Part shown: positions 43,559 to 45,561 of the stretch, piece after piece
How the letters are laid out: every line of letters begins with the position of its first letter
Position numbering within the stretch: the stretch's first letter is position 1
Assembly: GCF_002272825.1 (NCBI RefSeq)
Contig: NZ_MLAM01000016.1
Location: 1 to 45,561, forward strand
DNA length: 45,561 nucleotides
Source of the DNA: Helicobacter sp. 11S02596-1
GTDB lineage: Bacteria; Campylobacterota; Campylobacteria; Campylobacterales; Helicobacteraceae
Direction of reading: 5' to 3'
Position numbers and translations under genes: made by a program
Notes under the pieces: generated by a model
Told to the model about the DNA's origin: nothing
Seen by the model: the letters and a program-made list of their open reading frames with translations, nothing else
Databases searched by the model: none

Positions 43559-44634
43559 AAACCATCTTACTCAATCCCGGACCTGCCAATACCCATCTTA
43601 GTGTCAAACTCGCACAAGTTTGTGAGGATATATGCCCGCGCGAAGAGGAATTTGGCGATTTGATTGCCAATGTATGCCAAAAACTCTGTGCCTTAGTCGA
43701 AGAAAAAACCAGCGACAAAGCCGACTTGGCTTGTGTGCTTTTTGGCGGGAGTGGCACAGCGGCTGTGGAAGCAACGCTTGGCTCTGTGGTAGGGCAGGAG
43801 GATCGCTTGCTTATCATCAATAATGGTGCTTATGGGGCTAGAATGGCAGAAATTGCCAGATACGCCAAAATCTGCTTTGAAGAATTTTTAAGCGATGGGT
43901 TTAGCTGTGTTGATTTCAAACAGCTTGAAGAAGCCATCATCACCTACAAACCGCATTTTCTTGCCTATGTGCATAGCGAAACGACCACAGGATTGCTCAA
44001 TGATGCGACAAAAATCAGTCAGATTTGCAAAAAATATGGCGTAAAAATCATCGCTGATTGTATGAGTAGCTTGGGGGCATACCCTATCAAACACGCAGAA
44101 ATGGACTATATCATCGCCTCAAGCAACAAAAATATCCAAGCGATTGCTGGGCTGGGCTTTGTTATTGCCTCCAAGGCCGATATTTTGGAGGCGAAGCATT
44201 CTAGGAGTTTGTATTTGGATTTGTGCGAGCAGTTTTTATATTTCAGCAAACACAAACAAATGCGTTTTACCCCACCTGTGCAATGTGCCTATGCCCTGGA
44301 TAAGGCGCTTGATTTGCTTTTGGTAGAGGGTGTGGCAAACCGAATGCAACGCTATCAGACATCGCATACAACACTGCGACTAGGCTTAGAAAAGCTAGGA
44401 TTAAAACCCTATCCAACAAGCAATAACGGGCATATTATTACCTCTGTAGAACTCGCTGGGATGGACTTTAAGACATTGCACGATTTTTGCAAGGATTATG
44501 GTTTTGTCATCTATCCGGGAAAAGTCGCAGGCAAAGAGATGTTTCGTATCGCTAATATCGGGGATATTACGCACAAGGACATCGAACTATTTTTGTTCGT
44601 CTTAGAAAAATTTATCACAAATACAAAAGGTTAA
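43555..44634 (+). CDS. phnW: 2-aminoethylphosphonate-pyruvate transaminase-like enzyme
   Basis: PLP aminotransferase expected here to run in the biosynthetic direction, from phosphonoacetaldehyde to 2-AEP. The 359-residue product has LLNPGPANT (5-13), FGGSGTAAVEATLGS, VHSETTTGLLND, IADCMSSLGAYP and the PLP lysine Lys192 in SSNKNIQAIAGLGF. The start is TTG, overlapping the pntC stop by four bases, with AAGGA upstream; no ATG is near. It is placed after ppd and pntC and four bases before a methyltransferase gene. Confidence 0.88.
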   Translation: MKTILLNPGPANTHLSVKLAQVCEDICPREEEFGDLIANVCQKLCALVEEKTSDKADLACVLFGGSGTAAVEATLGSVVGQEDRLLIINNGAYGARMAEIARYAKICFEEFLSDGFSCVDFKQLEEAIITYKPHFLAYVHSETTTGLLNDATKISQICKKYGVKIIADCMSSLGAYPIKHAEMDYIIASSNKNIQAIAGLGFVIASKADILEAKHSRSLYLDLCEQFLYFSKHKQMRFTPPVQCAYALDKALDLLLVEGVANRMQRYQTSHTTLRLGLEKLGLKPYPTSNNGHIITSVELAGMDFKTLHDFCKDYGFVIYPGKVAGKEMFRIANIGDITHKDIELFLFVLEKFITNTKG

Positions 44635-44638
44635 AAAA

Positions 44639-45468
44639 ATGCAACAAAATAAAACGTGGAAAGACATCTGGACACAAAAATCTGCCAACAATCAAGAAGA
44701 ACTAACGTGGTTAAAACAAAAACTTCAATCAAATAGCACAACAGAAATCGGGGACTATCTACTCAAGCTCAATGGCTTTGATAGCAAGACGGGGGCGCTT
44801 AATTCTGGCTCGATACGTGCATTTATGGAAAAAAACCTCGCCCCCAAACTTGCAGGGTGTGAAAGCTTTTATGATGTGGGTTGCGGGAGTGGGGCATTTT
44901 TGTATCTTTTGTTGCAAGTTTTACAAGACAAAAATATCGCAACTTCTTATCGTGTCGGGGGTTGTGATTATTCAGAACCACGTGTCCGCATAGCAAATTT
45001 TGTATTTGAAAATATGCCAATAAATCCGTGCGGGGGGGGGGGCAGATAACATTACTTGATAATCAAGCATTTTTACCCTTGGAAGCTTCGCATATGGAGA
45101 TTGGCGCTGATGGGGTGGATTGTTGCTTGAGTTTTAGCGTGTTTCATTATTTTCCCTCGCTCAAATACGTCAAATCGGTCGTGCTTAAGATGCTAAAAAG
45201 TTCCAAAAAAATCGTTTTATTGATGGATTTGCTCGATGTTGCCCGCAAAGAAGAAGATCTACAAGCAAAAGCAGCACTTGGTATCAAGGACCTCTATACA
45301 GGGGCATTGCAACATCTTTATATCCCTAAAGAATTTTTGGAAACACTCATAGATGAATATAACCGCACTAACACCCAATCAGTGAAATTTGAGCTGTGGC
45401 AACAAGATATTGCTGGGTATCAAAATTCCAAATACCGCTACAACGCGGTGTTTTATAAAGATTGCTAA
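44639..45468 (+). pseudogene. SAM-dependent methyltransferase, out of frame at a G11 tract (phase OFF)
   Basis: The first part (44639-45049, 136 residues) has the SAM motif FYDVGCGSGAFLYLLL and GCDYSEPRV, then runs into 11 G at 45032-45042 and stops at TAA 45047. The rest (ITLLDNQAFLPLEA, VDCCLSFSVFHYFPS, the MLKSSKKIVLLMDLLD segment, to TAA 45466-45468) continues in another frame. With 12 or 9 G the two join into one protein of about 276 residues with a complete class I methyltransferase layout. I read it as a phase-variable gene caught OFF, not a decayed one. The target may be the phosphonate or the sugar that carries it. Confidence 0.85.
45032..45042 (+). repeat. Poly-G tract (G11) in the methyltransferase gene
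   Basis: Eleven G after CCGTGC and before CAGATAAC. In this sequence the tract puts the frame on a stop seven bases later. G12 or G9 would restore the full reading frame. Confidence 0.9.
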
Positions 45469-45519
45469 ATCATTCTTTGGATACAATGTTGCCTTTATCA
45501 TAATAAGGAGGATAAGAAA
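45467..45519 (+). promoter_or_regulatory. Second licD-type promoter and ribosome site
   Basis: CTTTGGATACAATGTTGCC with TACAAT at 45482-45487 and AATAAGGAGGATAAG before the ATG. It is nearly identical to the block at 38405-38457. Confidence 0.6.
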
Positions 45520-45561
45520 ATGGATGCATTACAAGAACGCTTATTGGATATTTTGCTGGAA
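45520..45561 (+). CDS. Second LicD-family gene (start only)
   Basis: Fourteen codons, MDALQERLLDILLE, are nearly identical to the first residues of licD at 38458 (MNALQERLLEVLLE) and follow the same promoter and ribosome-site block. The rest is beyond the window edge. It is probably a paralog that closes the phosphonate locus. Confidence 0.75.
   Translation, partial: MDALQERLLDILLE

Overview
The window looks like chromosomal DNA of a Helicobacter or close Campylobacterota relative. The genes are tightly packed, -10 boxes of the TAAAAT/TATAAT kind stand without clear -35 boxes, and several blocks follow gene orders known from H. pylori: dapE-mnmG..cdsA-dxr, recR/truD/htpX/folE, atpE-pnp-PRTase-lptD-RDD-purD, truA-lptF..pcm..nrdB, and hypE-hypF-aguA. 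The species cannot be named from the sequence alone.

Layout. 1-450: end of an unknown gene, then a repeat cluster. 0.45-9.2 kb: dxr and cdsA (minus), then mnmG, dapE, yedF-like, selD, rpsB and tsf (plus). 9.2-9.6 kb: repeats. 9.6-14.3 kb: folE, htpX, truD, alr, a cytochrome c and recR (minus). 14.4-15.9 kb: dnaJ and a small orphan protein. 15.9-16.9 kb: repeats. 17-24.5 kb: two tRNA-Leu, atpE, pnp, a PRTase, lptD, an RDD protein and purD (minus). 24.5-25.3 kb: tandem repeats and an ORF remnant. 25.3-30.1 kb: truA, lptF-like, an A24 peptidase, pcm, a nitrilase-like gene and nrdB, with most start and stop codons overlapping. 30.3-36.2 kb: tRNA-Leu, tsaD (minus), aguA, hypF and hypE. 36.3-38.3 kb: a CiaB-like HExxH protein. 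38.4-45.6 kb: a phosphonate locus.

Two things stand out. First, 38.4-45.6 kb encodes a complete predicted route from phosphoenolpyruvate to CMP-2-aminoethylphosphonate: PEP mutase, phosphonopyruvate decarboxylase, a PntC/LicC-like cytidylyltransferase and an AEP transaminase. It also has LicD-type transferases at both ends and a methyltransferase. Three genes carry long homopolymers inside the coding sequence: licD G11 (in frame), pepM C12 (in frame) and the methyltransferase G11 (out of frame). The locus therefore looks like a phase-variable system for decorating a surface glycan with a phosphonate.

Second, five intergenic regions hold copies of a 130-150 bp element with three hairpins. The hairpin arms change together from copy to copy while the single-stranded linkers CTTTAGGARCGAA, GGTCTTCAG and CGAGTA stay fixed, and many copies end at ATAATGA. 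This is the signature of a structured RNA or mobile element. The ATGA-flanked end recalls HEARO/omega-RNA elements, but no IscB-like gene is in the window.

In addition, selD is a selenoprotein gene: an in-frame TGA replaces the catalytic cysteine and a bSECIS-like hairpin follows, so the true gene starts 51 bases upstream of the first uninterrupted reading frame.
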